From Neorhizobium galegae (GTDB taxonomy: Bacteria; Pseudomonadota; Alphaproteobacteria; Rhizobiales; Rhizobiaceae), in NCBI RefSeq assembly GCF_017877055.1, contig NZ_JAGIPG010000002.1:930001-994000 (forward strand): DNA of 64,000 bases, given 5' to 3'. How positions within the stretch are numbered: position 1 is the first letter of the stretch; each line of letters opens with the position of its first letter. This document shows, piece by piece, positions 45,074 to 54,298 of the stretch. The notes under the pieces were generated by a model that saw nothing but the letters and a program-made list of their open reading frames with translations, was not told the DNA's origin and searched no databases. The translations under genes and the position numbers were made by a program.

Positions 45074-46213
45074 ATGATCGTCGACGGCATCGATCCCCGC
45101 ACCGGCAAAGGTATCGCGATCGACATCGCCGACGGCAAGATTGCTGCCATTCGTCCTGCTGAAAATACCAGTGCGCTTTATCTCTCCGTCGGCTTGATCG
45201 ACCTGCAGGTCAACGGTTATCGAGGCTTCGACCTCAACAATGGCGAGGTTACCGCCAACATCCTCCTCTCGCTCTGCGAGGAGATGTTGAGCGTCGGCGT
45301 CACCACCTGGCTGCCGACCATCATCACGGCGTCCGAGGCCTCTATCCTTCAGGCCCTCTCCGATATCGCCAGGATCCGCGCCGGCCACCGCCTGATCGCT
45401 GAAATGGTGCCGGGCATACATGTCGAAGGCCCGTCGATCTCGGATAAGGACGGCCCTCGCGGCGCCCATCCGCTGGCTCATGTCCGCCCGCCGTCGATCG
45501 CGGAATTCGATCGCTGGCAGCAGGCATCCGGCAATCTGGTCTCGCTGGTGACGATTGCACCGGAACACCAGGGCAGCCTCGACTATATCCGGGCGCTTAC
45601 CGCCCGCGGCGTCCATGTGGCGCTCGGCCATACCGCCGCGACGCCGGAGGAAATCCACGCGGCGGCGAAGGCGGGTGCGGTTCTCTCCACCCATCTCGGC
45701 AATGGTGCCGCCGCCATGCTGCCGCGCCACCCGAATTTCATCTGGGCCCAGCTTGCCGACGACCGGCTGGCGGCAAGCTTCATTGCTGATGGCTGGCACC
45801 TGCCGGCCGATGCCTTCAAGGCGATGCTGCGCGCCAAGGGCATGGATCGGGCGATACTCGTCTCCGACATGGTGGCGCTGGCCGGCATGCCGCCCGGCGT
45901 CTATGACCAGCCCGTCGGCGGTCGCGTCGAAGTGTCTCCCGAAGGCCGCATCAGCGTCGCCGGCACGCCCTACCTTGCCGGCGCAAGCCTGCCGCTCTCC
46001 GCCAATGTGGTGATCGCCGTTGATATGGCAGGCCTTCGGCTTGCCGATACGCTTCTGCTCGCCACCGCAAACCCGGGCCGCTTCGTCGGCGGGCGCGGAC
46101 GGCTGGAGCTGGGCGCGCGGGCCGATCTCATCCGCTTCGAATGGCCGGACGGTGAGCGGGAATTGTATATCCGCGAAACCTGGGTCCACGGCGAAAAGGC
46201 ATTTTGCGCATGA
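45074..46213 (+). CDS. N-acetylglucosamine-6-phosphate deacetylase-like amidohydrolase
   Basis: A 379-residue TIM-barrel amidohydrolase of the NagA family, which strips the acetyl group from an N-acetylhexosamine phosphate. Visible metal and catalytic positions are DLQVNG, HVEGPSISDKDGPRGAHP (Glu), the His pair in ALGHTAATPEEI and LSTHLGNGAAA, and the catalytic Asp in LVSDMVALAG. Slightly shorter loops than E. coli NagA allow another N-acylated sugar. It starts one base after the SIS stop, and its own stop overlaps the ceramidase-family start (ATGA). Confidence 0.9.
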   Translation: MIVDGIDPRTGKGIAIDIADGKIAAIRPAENTSALYLSVGLIDLQVNGYRGFDLNNGEVTANILLSLCEEMLSVGVTTWLPTIITASEASILQALSDIARIRAGHRLIAEMVPGIHVEGPSISDKDGPRGAHPLAHVRPPSIAEFDRWQQASGNLVSLVTIAPEHQGSLDYIRALTARGVHVALGHTAATPEEIHAAAKAGAVLSTHLGNGAAAMLPRHPNFIWAQLADDRLAASFIADGWHLPADAFKAMLRAKGMDRAILVSDMVALAGMPPGVYDQPVGGRVEVSPEGRISVAGTPYLAGASLPLSANVVIAVDMAGLRLADTLLLATANPGRFVGGRGRLELGARADLIRFEWPDGERELYIRETWVHGEKAFCA

Positions 46214-47481
46214 TCCGGGCCGGAGCAGCCATCGTCGATATCACCCCGCCGCCGGGCCTTGCGATGTCCGGCTTTGCGGCCCGCGCGCTGCCCGCCAAGG
46301 GCGCTCATGATGCCCTCACGGTCAGGGCAGTGGTTGTCGAAGATACCGCGGTCGTCGTCGCCGATGTCATCGGCATCGATGCCGCGATCAGCGCCCGGAT
46401 CCGCGGGCGCTCCGTCCTCCCGGCAGAAAACGTCGTGGTCGCAGCACTCCACAATCACGGCGGTCCGGTCTCCATGGTCGGCCGGCTCAGCATCGCCGCC
46501 GATCCGGCCTATATGGAACGGCTGGAAGACGCCTGCGTGGCCGCCATCGACAGGGCTGCGGCCGCCAGGCGCCCGGCAACGATCACTGCGGGGCAGGGAA
46601 GTGATCCGGGGATTGCGCGCAATCGGCGCCATCCGGGCGGACCCGTGGACACTTCCCTGCCGCTTCTTCGCATCCGTGACGAGAAGGGCGAAATGATTGC
46701 CGTCGCCACCGCCTATGCCTGCCATCCGGTGGTGCTGGCGGCCGACAATCTTCTCTGGACCGCAGATTATCCGCATTTCGTGCGCCAGGTGCTGGAGGAA
46801 ACCTATCCCGGCGCGGTCGCCCTGTTCATGACCGGCTGCGTCGGCGACGCCAATACAGGGCATTCGGCGCATGCCTCGATCTCGGTTGCCGAAAACCCGG
46901 ACCGCAGTTTTGCCGCCGCCGAACGGATCGGCCGCAAGATCGCCGAGGCGGCGCTCACCGCTGCCGAGCAGCCGGTGTCCGGGACTGTTAAAGCCCGGAA
47001 CGGCACCGTTACCTTGGGTTTCGAACGTCGCGAGACGGAAGCCCCCGACGTTCTCGAAAACCGCTGGCGAGAAGAAGCTTTGACCGCCGAACCCGCCCGC
47101 AAAAGCCTGCTTGGCTATTGGGCCGATTGGGTGCGCGGCATTGCGCCCGTCGAACCTCAGCCGCTCCCCGAACGCGTCACCGTGCTCGATTGGGGCGGCG
47201 TGCCGATCATCGCTCTGCCGGGCGAGATCTTTGCGGAAACGGCGCTAGCAATCCGTGCTGCACTCGGCGCGGACAGGTTGGCCTTCGTGATCGGTTTTGC
47301 CGATGACAATCCGGGCTACATCCCACCGGCCAGCGAATTCCAGTTCGGCGGCTACGAAGTCGATGAGGCGCATCGCTATTACGGCCTGGCCGCCACCTTC
47401 GCGCCGGGCTCGGCGGAAACGCTCGCGGCCTGCGCCATCAGGCTCGCGGATGAGACCTCAGGCGGAGGCAAGGCCGCATGA
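46210..47481 (+). CDS. Neutral/alkaline ceramidase N-terminal domain amidase (minimal form)
   Basis: A 423-residue protein of the neutral ceramidase family (zinc amidase), without the C-terminal immunoglobulin-like domain of full-length enzymes (about 650 residues) and without a signal peptide, so it acts in the cytoplasm. Zinc-site segments are present: AALHNHGGP, YACHPVVL, PGEIFAETA and a Tyr in NPGYIPPAS. The segment holding the nucleophilic Ser of true ceramidases reads GDANTG here, so ceramide is unlikely as substrate. In this operon it may remove an N-acyl group from a sugar. ATG at 46210 overlaps the NagA-like stop; a TTG two codons earlier is less likely. Confidence 0.88.
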   Translation: MIRAGAAIVDITPPPGLAMSGFAARALPAKGAHDALTVRAVVVEDTAVVVADVIGIDAAISARIRGRSVLPAENVVVAALHNHGGPVSMVGRLSIAADPAYMERLEDACVAAIDRAAAARRPATITAGQGSDPGIARNRRHPGGPVDTSLPLLRIRDEKGEMIAVATAYACHPVVLAADNLLWTADYPHFVRQVLEETYPGAVALFMTGCVGDANTGHSAHASISVAENPDRSFAAAERIGRKIAEAALTAAEQPVSGTVKARNGTVTLGFERRETEAPDVLENRWREEALTAEPARKSLLGYWADWVRGIAPVEPQPLPERVTVLDWGGVPIIALPGEIFAETALAIRAALGADRLAFVIGFADDNPGYIPPASEFQFGGYEVDEAHRYYGLAATFAPGSAETLAACAIRLADETSGGGKAA

Positions 47482-47511
47482 ACAGTCGGGCTACCACAAA
47501 CGATCCGATGC

Positions 47512-47540
47512 TTGACACGCAACCGGTTGCATGAGAGCTT
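47512..47540 (+). promoter_or_regulatory. Promoter with LacI operator (site 2)
   Basis: TTGACA (47512) and GAGCTT (47535) are 17 bases apart, with CGCAACCGGTTGCA (47518-47531) between them. The site shares GCAACCGGTTGCAT with site 1 and has the same place relative to the -35 box. It lies 39 bases before the binding-protein gene, so the same LacI regulator should control the transporter half of the locus. Confidence 0.82.
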
Positions 47541-47569
47541 TTTGTTAACAACAACAAGGGAACAGGGAC

Positions 47570-48877
47570 ATGAAAAACAGATCAGTCAAGACTAGGATTT
47601 CGACCCGCGCGCTGCTGATGAGCGCGGCATTCGGCGCAGCCCTTCTCTCCGGCGTTTCCACGGCCTCGGCTGAAACGCTGACGGTCTGGAGCGGTTATCC
47701 GGAAATGGCGCCGTTCTACGAACATGTCGCCCAGGGCATGAAGGCCGCCTATCCGAAACTCGACGTGAAGGTCGAGGCGATCGCCCTTCGCGAGCACGAA
47801 AAGCGCGTCGCGCTCGGCCTCACCGGCGGCCAGGACGGCACGACGGTCATCGAGCTTTCCGGCTCCACCGCCACCCGCTATCTTGAAAACGATCTTCTGC
47901 CGGAAGCGCCGGCCGATATCTCGACCTTCGTCAAGGACCCGAAGAATTTCGACAAGTTCTTCAGCGATACCGCGGGCCAGGGCGGCAAGATCTACGGCGT
48001 GCCGCTCTTCCGCGGCCAGGGCGCCCTCTATTATAACACCGACATGTTCAAGGCTGCGGGACTGACGACCGCGCCGAAGACCATGGAGGAATATTCGACC
48101 TATGCCGAGAAGCTGACCAAGCGCGACGCATCCGGCAAGGCGACCGTCTCCGGCTGGAGCATGCGTCTCTCGGGCGGTGGCCAGGGCATTGCGGAGAAAT
48201 TCTGGATCAACATGCATCAATACGGCGGCGCGATCCTCGTTCCCGCCGGCGACGGCAAGTGGAAGCCCAATTTCGCCAATGAAGCTGGTCGCAAGGCGCT
48301 GAAACAGTATCTCACCAACATCTTCACCACCAAGACGGTCACCCCGGAAATGCCGGCGGACGCCGATGCCTTCGAGCGCGGCCAGACCGCCATGTTCATC
48401 CGCGAATCTTGGGTGATCGGCGACATCGCCAAGAAGGCGCCGGATCTGAAATACGCCACCGCGCCGCTGCCGAAGGGTTCGATCGCGCTGCCCACCAACC
48501 TCTACGTCGCCGGCAAGGGCGCCGATGCCAAGGTCGGCTGGGAATTCGCCAAGGCTGCCAATTCGCCGGAAAATCTCGTCTGGCTGCTCCAGAACGTCGG
48601 CTGGCTGCCGAACCGTTCCGGCGTCGATTATTCGGCCGTGACCTCCAAGCAGCCCGCGTTTGCCGCCTTCGTCGATTATCCGAAGGGTTACGAGTTCTTC
48701 ACGCTGCCGTCGATCGGCCCGATCGAAGAGATACTGACCCGCGTTGCCGCCCAGCTCGTCGTCGCCTTCGGTGACGCCTCGCTTGCCGGCGACGATGCCA
48801 AGATCGACGCCTTCCTCAAGAAGGCCAGCGACGAAGTGAACACCATCCTCGCCCGCGAAGGCCTGGCTGCGAAATAA
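47570..48877 (+). CDS. ABC sugar transporter solute-binding protein (family 1)
   Basis: A 435-residue periplasmic receptor with a long basic signal peptide (cut near residue 34, after STASA) and the family start ETLTVWSGYPEMAPFYEHVAQGMKAAYPKLDVKVEA. Other features are LYYNTDMFKAAGL and a GQTAMFIRESWVIGDI segment. Cluster-1 receptors take up oligosaccharides, polyols or uronates. The ATG has AAGGGAACAGGGAC in front. It is the first gene of the transport half, behind LacI site 2; a hairpin follows before the permease genes. Confidence 0.93.
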   Translation: MKNRSVKTRISTRALLMSAAFGAALLSGVSTASAETLTVWSGYPEMAPFYEHVAQGMKAAYPKLDVKVEAIALREHEKRVALGLTGGQDGTTVIELSGSTATRYLENDLLPEAPADISTFVKDPKNFDKFFSDTAGQGGKIYGVPLFRGQGALYYNTDMFKAAGLTTAPKTMEEYSTYAEKLTKRDASGKATVSGWSMRLSGGGQGIAEKFWINMHQYGGAILVPAGDGKWKPNFANEAGRKALKQYLTNIFTTKTVTPEMPADADAFERGQTAMFIRESWVIGDIAKKAPDLKYATAPLPKGSIALPTNLYVAGKGADAKVGWEFAKAANSPENLVWLLQNVGWLPNRSGVDYSAVTSKQPAFAAFVDYPKGYEFFTLPSIGPIEEILTRVAAQLVVAFGDASLAGDDAKIDAFLKKASDEVNTILAREGLAAK

Positions 48878-48905
48878 TCGCCGCCACGACTCGCCATTCG
48901 CATGG

Positions 48906-48929
48906 GCCCGGAGCATCATTGCTCCGGGC
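48906..48929 (+). terminator. Hairpin after the binding-protein gene
   Basis: A perfect 9-bp GC-rich stem (48906-48914 with 48921-48929) and 6-base loop, without a T run. This position, between binding protein and permease, is typical for hairpins that raise the amount of binding-protein message over the rest of the operon. Confidence 0.6.
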
Positions 48930-48997
48930 ACTTAAAACGGGGATCCTGGGTCCGACCCGCGCCGCGGCCGAACCCTGCTGTCTACAGGCCAAACTTT

Positions 48998-49885
48998 ATG
49001 CTGAAGCGCAAAAGATGGATTTTTGCGATCCTTGCGATTTTGCCGACCCTGGCAATCTTTGCCTATGTCCGGCTTTATCCGATCGTCGACACGCTGAGGC
49101 TCAGCCTTTTCAAGTGGGACATCCTGTCGAAGAACAAGCCCTTCGTCGGCCTCGCCAATTTCCGCGAGCTGATGGACGACCACCTGTTCCTCGATGCGCT
49201 GGTCAATACCACGATCATCGCCTTCGGCGTGCTGGTCCTCACCATTCCGATGGCCCTGATCATCGCCGCTCTGATCTTCCACCGCACCCGCTCGCGGATG
49301 GCCGGTTTCTACGAGACCGCGATTTTCATTCCGCATGTCGTCTCGCTGGTTCCCGCCGCCATGGCTTGGAAGTGGATTTTTGACGCTCGTCTCGGCCCGC
49401 TGAATGCGCTCCTGACCTTTTTCGGCATCCCGGCGCAATCCTGGCTCTTTGATCCCGTGCTGTCGGTCATCTGCATCATTGTTCTCTGCTCCTGGCAGGC
49501 GCTGGGTTATGCGGTGCTGATCTATATCGTCGGTTTCAAGAACCTGCCGGTCTCGCTTTATGAAGCGGCCAAGCTGGACGGCGCCTCCGGCCCGCAAAGC
49601 TTCTGGTACCTGTCGATCCCGATGCTGAAACCCATCACCCTCTACGTCTCGGTCGTGACGCTGGTCTCCGGCTTCAATGTCTACGCTCAGGCCTTCGTCC
49701 TGGCGTCCGATGCGCAGGGCGCGCCCGGAAGGCAGGTGCGCGTTCTGGTTCTCGACATGCTGGAAAACAGCTTTCGCAATTATCGCGTCGGTTATGCGGC
49801 CTCCGAAGCCGTCGTCCTTCTGGTCATCGTTCTGGCGCTGACGCTCATCCAGTTCTCGATGCTACGGGAAAGGGGCAAGGCATGA
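48998..49885 (+). CDS. Sugar ABC transporter permease 1 (MalF type)
   Basis: A 295-residue inner-membrane permease with six helices. The cytoplasmic EAA loop (LYEAAKLDGASGPQSFWYLSIPML) contacts the ATPase. I start at the ATG at 48998 (MLKRKRWIF), directly before the first helix; the frame opens earlier but adds non-membrane residues. It overlaps the second permease by 4 bases (ATGA). Confidence 0.92.
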   Translation: MLKRKRWIFAILAILPTLAIFAYVRLYPIVDTLRLSLFKWDILSKNKPFVGLANFRELMDDHLFLDALVNTTIIAFGVLVLTIPMALIIAALIFHRTRSRMAGFYETAIFIPHVVSLVPAAMAWKWIFDARLGPLNALLTFFGIPAQSWLFDPVLSVICIIVLCSWQALGYAVLIYIVGFKNLPVSLYEAAKLDGASGPQSFWYLSIPMLKPITLYVSVVTLVSGFNVYAQAFVLASDAQGAPGRQVRVLVLDMLENSFRNYRVGYAASEAVVLLVIVLALTLIQFSMLRERGKA

Positions 49886-50775
49886 CGACCAATTCCGCGA
49901 ACTATATCGAGCCCACCACCGAAGAGCTTTCCGAGGGCGTGCGCCTGCGCCGCAAGAAGCGCGCAATCAACTTCGCGATCGACGTATTCCTGGTCGTCGT
50001 TTCGATCCTGATGCTCCTGCCGCTGGTCTTCCTGGTGGCCAATGCCTTCAAGACGCCGGCGGAAATGCTGAGCTGGCCGCCGACCATCATCCCGCGCGAC
50101 CCGACGATCGCCAATTTCTCTGCCGTGCTCGGCGAAACGCCGCTGCTGCGCTGGATCGGCAACAGCATCGCCTTTGCCGTCATGTCGACGATCGCGATCG
50201 TCGCCACCTCGGCGATCGCCGGTTACATCTTCGGAAAATTCCGCTTCCGGACACTGAACATCCTCTTCGCGCTCTTCCTCGCAACCGCCATCGTGCCGTT
50301 CGAGGTCTACATGATCCCGCTCTATTTCCAGGCAAAGAGCCTCGGCATCCTCAATTCCGTCTGGGGCCTGCTGCTCGGTTATCTGGTGATGAGTTTCGGC
50401 ATCTTCCTGATCCGCCAGAATGTCATTCACTCGATCCCCGACGAACTGCTGGAAGCCGCCCGCATCGACGGCGCCGGCGAGTTCTGGATTTTCCTGCACA
50501 TCGTCCTGCCGCTGCTGCGCGGTGCGCTTGGCGCGCTCGCCGTGCTCGCCTTCTTCCAGGCCTGGACCGCCTTCGCCTGGCCGATGATCGTCGCGACGAC
50601 CCGTACCAGCTATACGATCGAGGTCGGGCTGGCGCTGTTCCAGACCGGCTTCACGGTCGATCTCGGTCGCCTCAGTGCCGCCTCCGCCACAGTCCTCATT
50701 CCATCCATCCTGCTCTTCGTCATCCTTCGCCGCAATTTCGTGCAGGGCGTCGCCAGCACCGGCCTCAAGGAGTGA
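49882..50775 (+). CDS. Sugar ABC transporter permease 2 (MalG type)
   Basis: A 297-residue partner permease with the EAA loop ELLEAARIDGAGEFWIFLHIVLP. Six helices are preceded by a cytoplasmic, basic tail (RLRRKKRAINFA). It overlaps permease 1 by 4 bases, and the epimerase-family gene starts 2 bases after its stop. Confidence 0.93.
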   Translation: MTTNSANYIEPTTEELSEGVRLRRKKRAINFAIDVFLVVVSILMLLPLVFLVANAFKTPAEMLSWPPTIIPRDPTIANFSAVLGETPLLRWIGNSIAFAVMSTIAIVATSAIAGYIFGKFRFRTLNILFALFLATAIVPFEVYMIPLYFQAKSLGILNSVWGLLLGYLVMSFGIFLIRQNVIHSIPDELLEAARIDGAGEFWIFLHIVLPLLRGALGALAVLAFFQAWTAFAWPMIVATTRTSYTIEVGLALFQTGFTVDLGRLSAASATVLIPSILLFVILRRNFVQGVASTGLKE

Positions 50776-50777
50776 CG

Positions 50778-52004
50778 ATGGATTTCTTTGAAGAAGCCCG
50801 CACCACCTATGCCGCAGCCAATGCCGGTACCCTCTATTGGATACTGCAGCGGCCGATGCTCGGCGGCGGGTTTTTGAACACCAAGCAGAACAGCCTGACG
50901 CTGAAGGATTACGACGCCGGGGACGGCGTGCGCGGCCCGAATTACACCTATGGCTGGATTCAGGGGCGGGGGCTCGAAGCCCTCGTCGGACACGCGGAGT
51001 TCTTTGGGCACGAGCTGCCGCCTCTGGCCGAAAAGCTCGATGCCGCCGCCCACCGGCTATACGACCTGCTGGCAGGCCTGCAGAAGCCGGATGGTCACGC
51101 CTATTTCTGCTACGACCGTGACATGAGGGCCGTTTATGCCGACCAGTCCAACGTCGTCCACGCTCAGGAAAAGCCGGCGCTGATCTACACCTATTCCGAT
51201 GCCTTCGTGGCCAAGGGGCTGGTGGCCGCTGCAAGCCGCTATGGCCTGCCGGATATCCTCGATCACCTCGCCTATTTCGACCGTGTGATCACTGCCATCG
51301 AAACCGGCCGTTTCCAGATGGACGAACGCCGGCCCCTCTCGCTCGACAGCCTCGCCGCCCAGGCCGACGATTTCGGCCCACACATGATCCTGCTTGGCGC
51401 CGCCGGCATGCTGAAACGCGCCGGCCACACTGCGCATCTCGCCTTTGCCGACCGCTTCATCGCCCATGTCATCGACAGGCATTACGACGCCGCGACTGGC
51501 CTCCTCCGCAACGTGCCCGGCGAGGACAGCTGCAATGTCGGCCATGGCATCGAGTTCGTCGGCTTCGCGCTCGACTATCTCGATGACACCGCCGATCCGG
51601 CATTGATCGACAAACTGGAACGCATTCTCGTTTCATCCTTCGACAAGGGCTTCGTCGGTCCGGGCATCACGCTCACCGTGTCAATCAAGACCGGCGAGGC
51701 ACAGAGCCCCTATTGCCCCTGGTGGTCGCTGCCGGAAACCATCCGCTCGGCGGCTCTCGCCCACGAGCGCACCGGCAGTGCCGAGAGCCTGGGCGTCTGG
51801 AAGACCGCCCACGCCGCCTTCTTCGGGCGCTACTGGCGCGGCACACCGCCGATCGCCTACCAGACCATGACGAAGGACGGCCCCGTCGATTTCGTGCCCG
51901 CCACGCCGGATCTCGATCCCGGCTACCACACCGGCCTCAGCCTGCTCGCAGCCGTTAACGCCGCAGACCGGCTGAAGCCCCAAACTCGAACAGTTTCAGG
52001 ATAA
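50778..52004 (+). CDS. AGE-family (N-acylglucosamine 2-epimerase-like) protein
   Basis: A 408-residue alpha/alpha-barrel protein. The motifs [19 protein letters not shown] and [20 protein letters not shown] match the GHxxEF and W-x-E regions of the AGE/mannose-isomerase superfamily; family knowledge gives 2-epimerases, ketose-aldose isomerases and unsaturated glucuronyl hydrolase-like folds, so the reaction is not certain. I chose the ATG at 50778, with AAGGAG in front; a GTG two codons earlier is possible. Its place between permeases and ATPase genes is unusual and links the reaction to the imported sugar. Confidence 0.75.
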   Translation: MDFFEEARTTYAAANAGTLYWILQRPMLGGGFLNTKQNSLTLKDYDAGDGVRGPNYTYGWIQGRGLEALVGHAEFFGHELPPLAEKLDAAAHRLYDLLAGLQKPDGHAYFCYDRDMRAVYADQSNVVHAQEKPALIYTYSDAFVAKGLVAAASRYGLPDILDHLAYFDRVITAIETGRFQMDERRPLSLDSLAAQADDFGPHMILLGAAGMLKRAGHTAHLAFADRFIAHVIDRHYDAATGLLRNVPGEDSCNVGHGIEFVGFALDYLDDTADPALIDKLERILVSSFDKGFVGPGITLTVSIKTGEAQSPYCPWWSLPETIRSAALAHERTGSAESLGVWKTAHAAFFGRYWRGTPPIAYQTMTKDGPVDFVPATPDLDPGYHTGLSLLAAVNAADRLKPQTRTVSG

Positions 52005-52008
52005 ATAC

Positions 52009-53076
52009 ATGGCTTCCGTTGAAATCCAGAACGTCCGCAAGGCTTATGGCGACGTCGAGACCATCAAGGGCGTGTGGGTCGATGTGCCGGATGGCGCTTT
52101 CGTCGTCCTAGTCGGCCCCTCCGGCTGCGGCAAGTCCACGCTGCTGCGGATGATCGCGGGGCTCGAAGATATCTCCGGCGGCACGATCCGTATCGATGGC
52201 CGCGTCATCAACGAGGTCGAGCCGAAGAACCGCGATATCGCCATGGTCTTCCAGAACTATGCGCTCTACCCGCATATGACGATCGCCGAGAACATGGGTT
52301 TTTCCTTGCGGCTCGCCAAGAAATCCAAGGAGGAGATTGCCGAGCGGGTCAACGACGCGGCGCGCATCCTGGGGCTTACCGATTATCTCAAGCGCTACCC
52401 GAAACAGCTCTCCGGCGGCCAGCGCCAGCGCGTCGCCATGGGCCGCGCCATCGTCCGCAACCCCAAGGTTTTCCTGTTCGACGAACCGCTGTCGAACCTC
52501 GACGCCAAGCTGCGCGTGCAGATGCGCGCCGAGCTGAAGGACATCCACGCCCGCATCAAGACGACCACCGTCTACGTCACCCACGACCAGATCGAGGCGA
52601 TGACCATGGCCGACCGGATCGTGGTGATGCGGGACGGCATCGTCGAACAGGTCGGCGCTCCGCTGGAGCTTTACGACAAGCCGGTCAACACCTTCGTCGC
52701 CAGCTTCATCGGCTCGCCTTCGATGAATTTCCTCTCCGGCAAGGTGGCCGAGGATCGTAAGTCCGTGCTGACCGAAAATGGCGTCCGCCTGCCGCTCGGC
52801 CCGGAGGCTTCCGCTTCCCCCGGCACCGCTGTCACTTACGGCATCCGTCCCGAACATCTGGCGATTGCCGCCGGCAACGAGGGCATCCCGATAACGGTGA
52901 CCAATATCGAGCCAACCGGCTCGGAGACCTTCGTCCAAGGCACCGTCGACGGTCAGAAGTTCTCAGCGCAGCTGCGCGAGCGACTTTTCATCAAGACCGG
53001 CGAAGTGCTCAATCTGGCGCTCGCGCCCACCAACAGCCATGTCTTCGATGCCGCCACCGGCATGCGGCTCGGCTGA
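52009..53076 (+). CDS. ABC transporter ATP-binding protein (UgpC/MalK type)
   Basis: A 355-residue ATPase for the two permeases. Walker [10 protein letters not shown], signature [12 protein letters not shown], Walker [13 protein letters not shown] and switch VTHDQ are complete, followed by a C-terminal TOBE/OB regulatory domain (about 240-355; GIRPEHL). It lies 4 bases after the AGE-family gene. Completes a full importer with the binding protein and two permeases. Confidence 0.95.
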   Translation: MASVEIQNVRKAYGDVETIKGVWVDVPDGAFVVLVGPSGCGKSTLLRMIAGLEDISGGTIRIDGRVINEVEPKNRDIAMVFQNYALYPHMTIAENMGFSLRLAKKSKEEIAERVNDAARILGLTDYLKRYPKQLSGGQRQRVAMGRAIVRNPKVFLFDEPLSNLDAKLRVQMRAELKDIHARIKTTTVYVTHDQIEAMTMADRIVVMRDGIVEQVGAPLELYDKPVNTFVASFIGSPSMNFLSGKVAEDRKSVLTENGVRLPLGPEASASPGTAVTYGIRPEHLAIAAGNEGIPITVTNIEPTGSETFVQGTVDGQKFSAQLRERLFIKTGEVLNLALAPTNSHVFDAATGMRLG

Positions 53077-53097
53077 TATCGATAAGGTACAACGACA

Positions 53098-54273
53098 ATG
53101 GAACAGACTTGGCGCTGGTTCGGACCGGACGACACGGTCAAGCTTTCGCATGTGAAACAGGCCGGCGCGACCGGCATCGTCAGCGCGCTGCATCATGTCA
53201 ACGACGGCCGTATCTGGCCGGACGACGAGATTTTAAAGCGCAAGGCGATCATCGAGGCGGCCGGGCTCACCTGGTCGGTAGTGGAAAGCATCATCGTCCA
53301 CGAGGACATCAAGACCCGAACCGGCCGTTACCGCGAGCTGATCGACAACTACAAGGCCTCGATCCGCGCGGTCGCCAAGGCCGGCGTCAGGACGGTCTGC
53401 TACAATTTCATGGCGATCACCGACTGGACGCGCACCGATCTCGAATACGAGATGCCGCATGGCGGCACCGCGCTGCGTTTCGATATCGTCGAATTCTGCG
53501 CTTATGACGTGTTCATCCTGAAGCGCCCCGGCGCCGAGGCAGATCATCCTTCCGACCGTATCGCCAGGGCCGAAGCGTGGCTGAAGACGGCGAGCGACAG
53601 CGATCTCGCCCGGCTGGAACGCAACCTGATTGAATGGGTGCCCGCCCGCGAATTCGTCTACGACCGGCAGAGCCTCAGCCGCATGCTGGACATCTACAAG
53701 GAACTGTCGGAGAGCGGTTTCCGCGAAAACCTCTTCACATTCCTGAACGAGATCATCCCGGTCGCCGAAGAGGCGGGTGTCAGGATGGCGATCCATCCGG
53801 ACGATCCGCCATTCCCGCTGTTCGGCCTGCCGCGCGTCGTCTGCAAGGCTTCCGATGCACGCGCGCTGCTCGCGGCGGTGAAGTCGCCCTCGAACGGCAT
53901 CACGCTCTGCACCGGCTCCTACGGCGCCAATCCCGAGAACGATCTCGTCGCGATGGCGAAGGAATTCGCCTCCGATATCCATTTCGCCCACCTGCGCAAC
54001 GTCACCAAGGAAGGCGACGGTTCCTTCCACGAAGCCGAGCATCTGGAGGGCGACACGGACATGGTGCGCGTGGTGATGGCGTTGATGGCCGAGGAAAAGC
54101 GTCGCAAGGCGGAAGGCCGCGCGGACTGGCAGATCCCGATGCGCCCGGACCACGGCCATGCGATCGTCGACGACATAGGCAAGAAGGTCAATCCCGGCTA
54201 TTCCTGCATCGGACGGCTGAAGGGTCTGGCGGAACTGCGCGGTATCATGCGTACGCTTGAAGTTCTCGGCTGA
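53098..54273 (+). CDS. uxuA: Mannonate dehydratase
   Basis: Dehydrates D-mannonate to 2-keto-3-deoxygluconate, in the hexuronate route. The 391-residue TIM-barrel is near standard length, starting [33 protein letters not shown]; motifs [45 protein letters not shown] and [15 protein letters not shown] hold the metal ligands. A hexuronate-derived product is therefore part of the imported substrate. No KDG kinase or fructuronate reductase is nearby, unless the oxidoreductase downstream takes that place. Confidence 0.93.
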   Translation: MEQTWRWFGPDDTVKLSHVKQAGATGIVSALHHVNDGRIWPDDEILKRKAIIEAAGLTWSVVESIIVHEDIKTRTGRYRELIDNYKASIRAVAKAGVRTVCYNFMAITDWTRTDLEYEMPHGGTALRFDIVEFCAYDVFILKRPGAEADHPSDRIARAEAWLKTASDSDLARLERNLIEWVPAREFVYDRQSLSRMLDIYKELSESGFRENLFTFLNEIIPVAEEAGVRMAIHPDDPPFPLFGLPRVVCKASDARALLAAVKSPSNGITLCTGSYGANPENDLVAMAKEFASDIHFAHLRNVTKEGDGSFHEAEHLEGDTDMVRVVMALMAEEKRRKAEGRADWQIPMRPDHGHAIVDDIGKKVNPGYSCIGRLKGLAELRGIMRTLEVLG

Positions 54274-54298
54274 CAACAGATCCTGGGGGAGGGGGACG

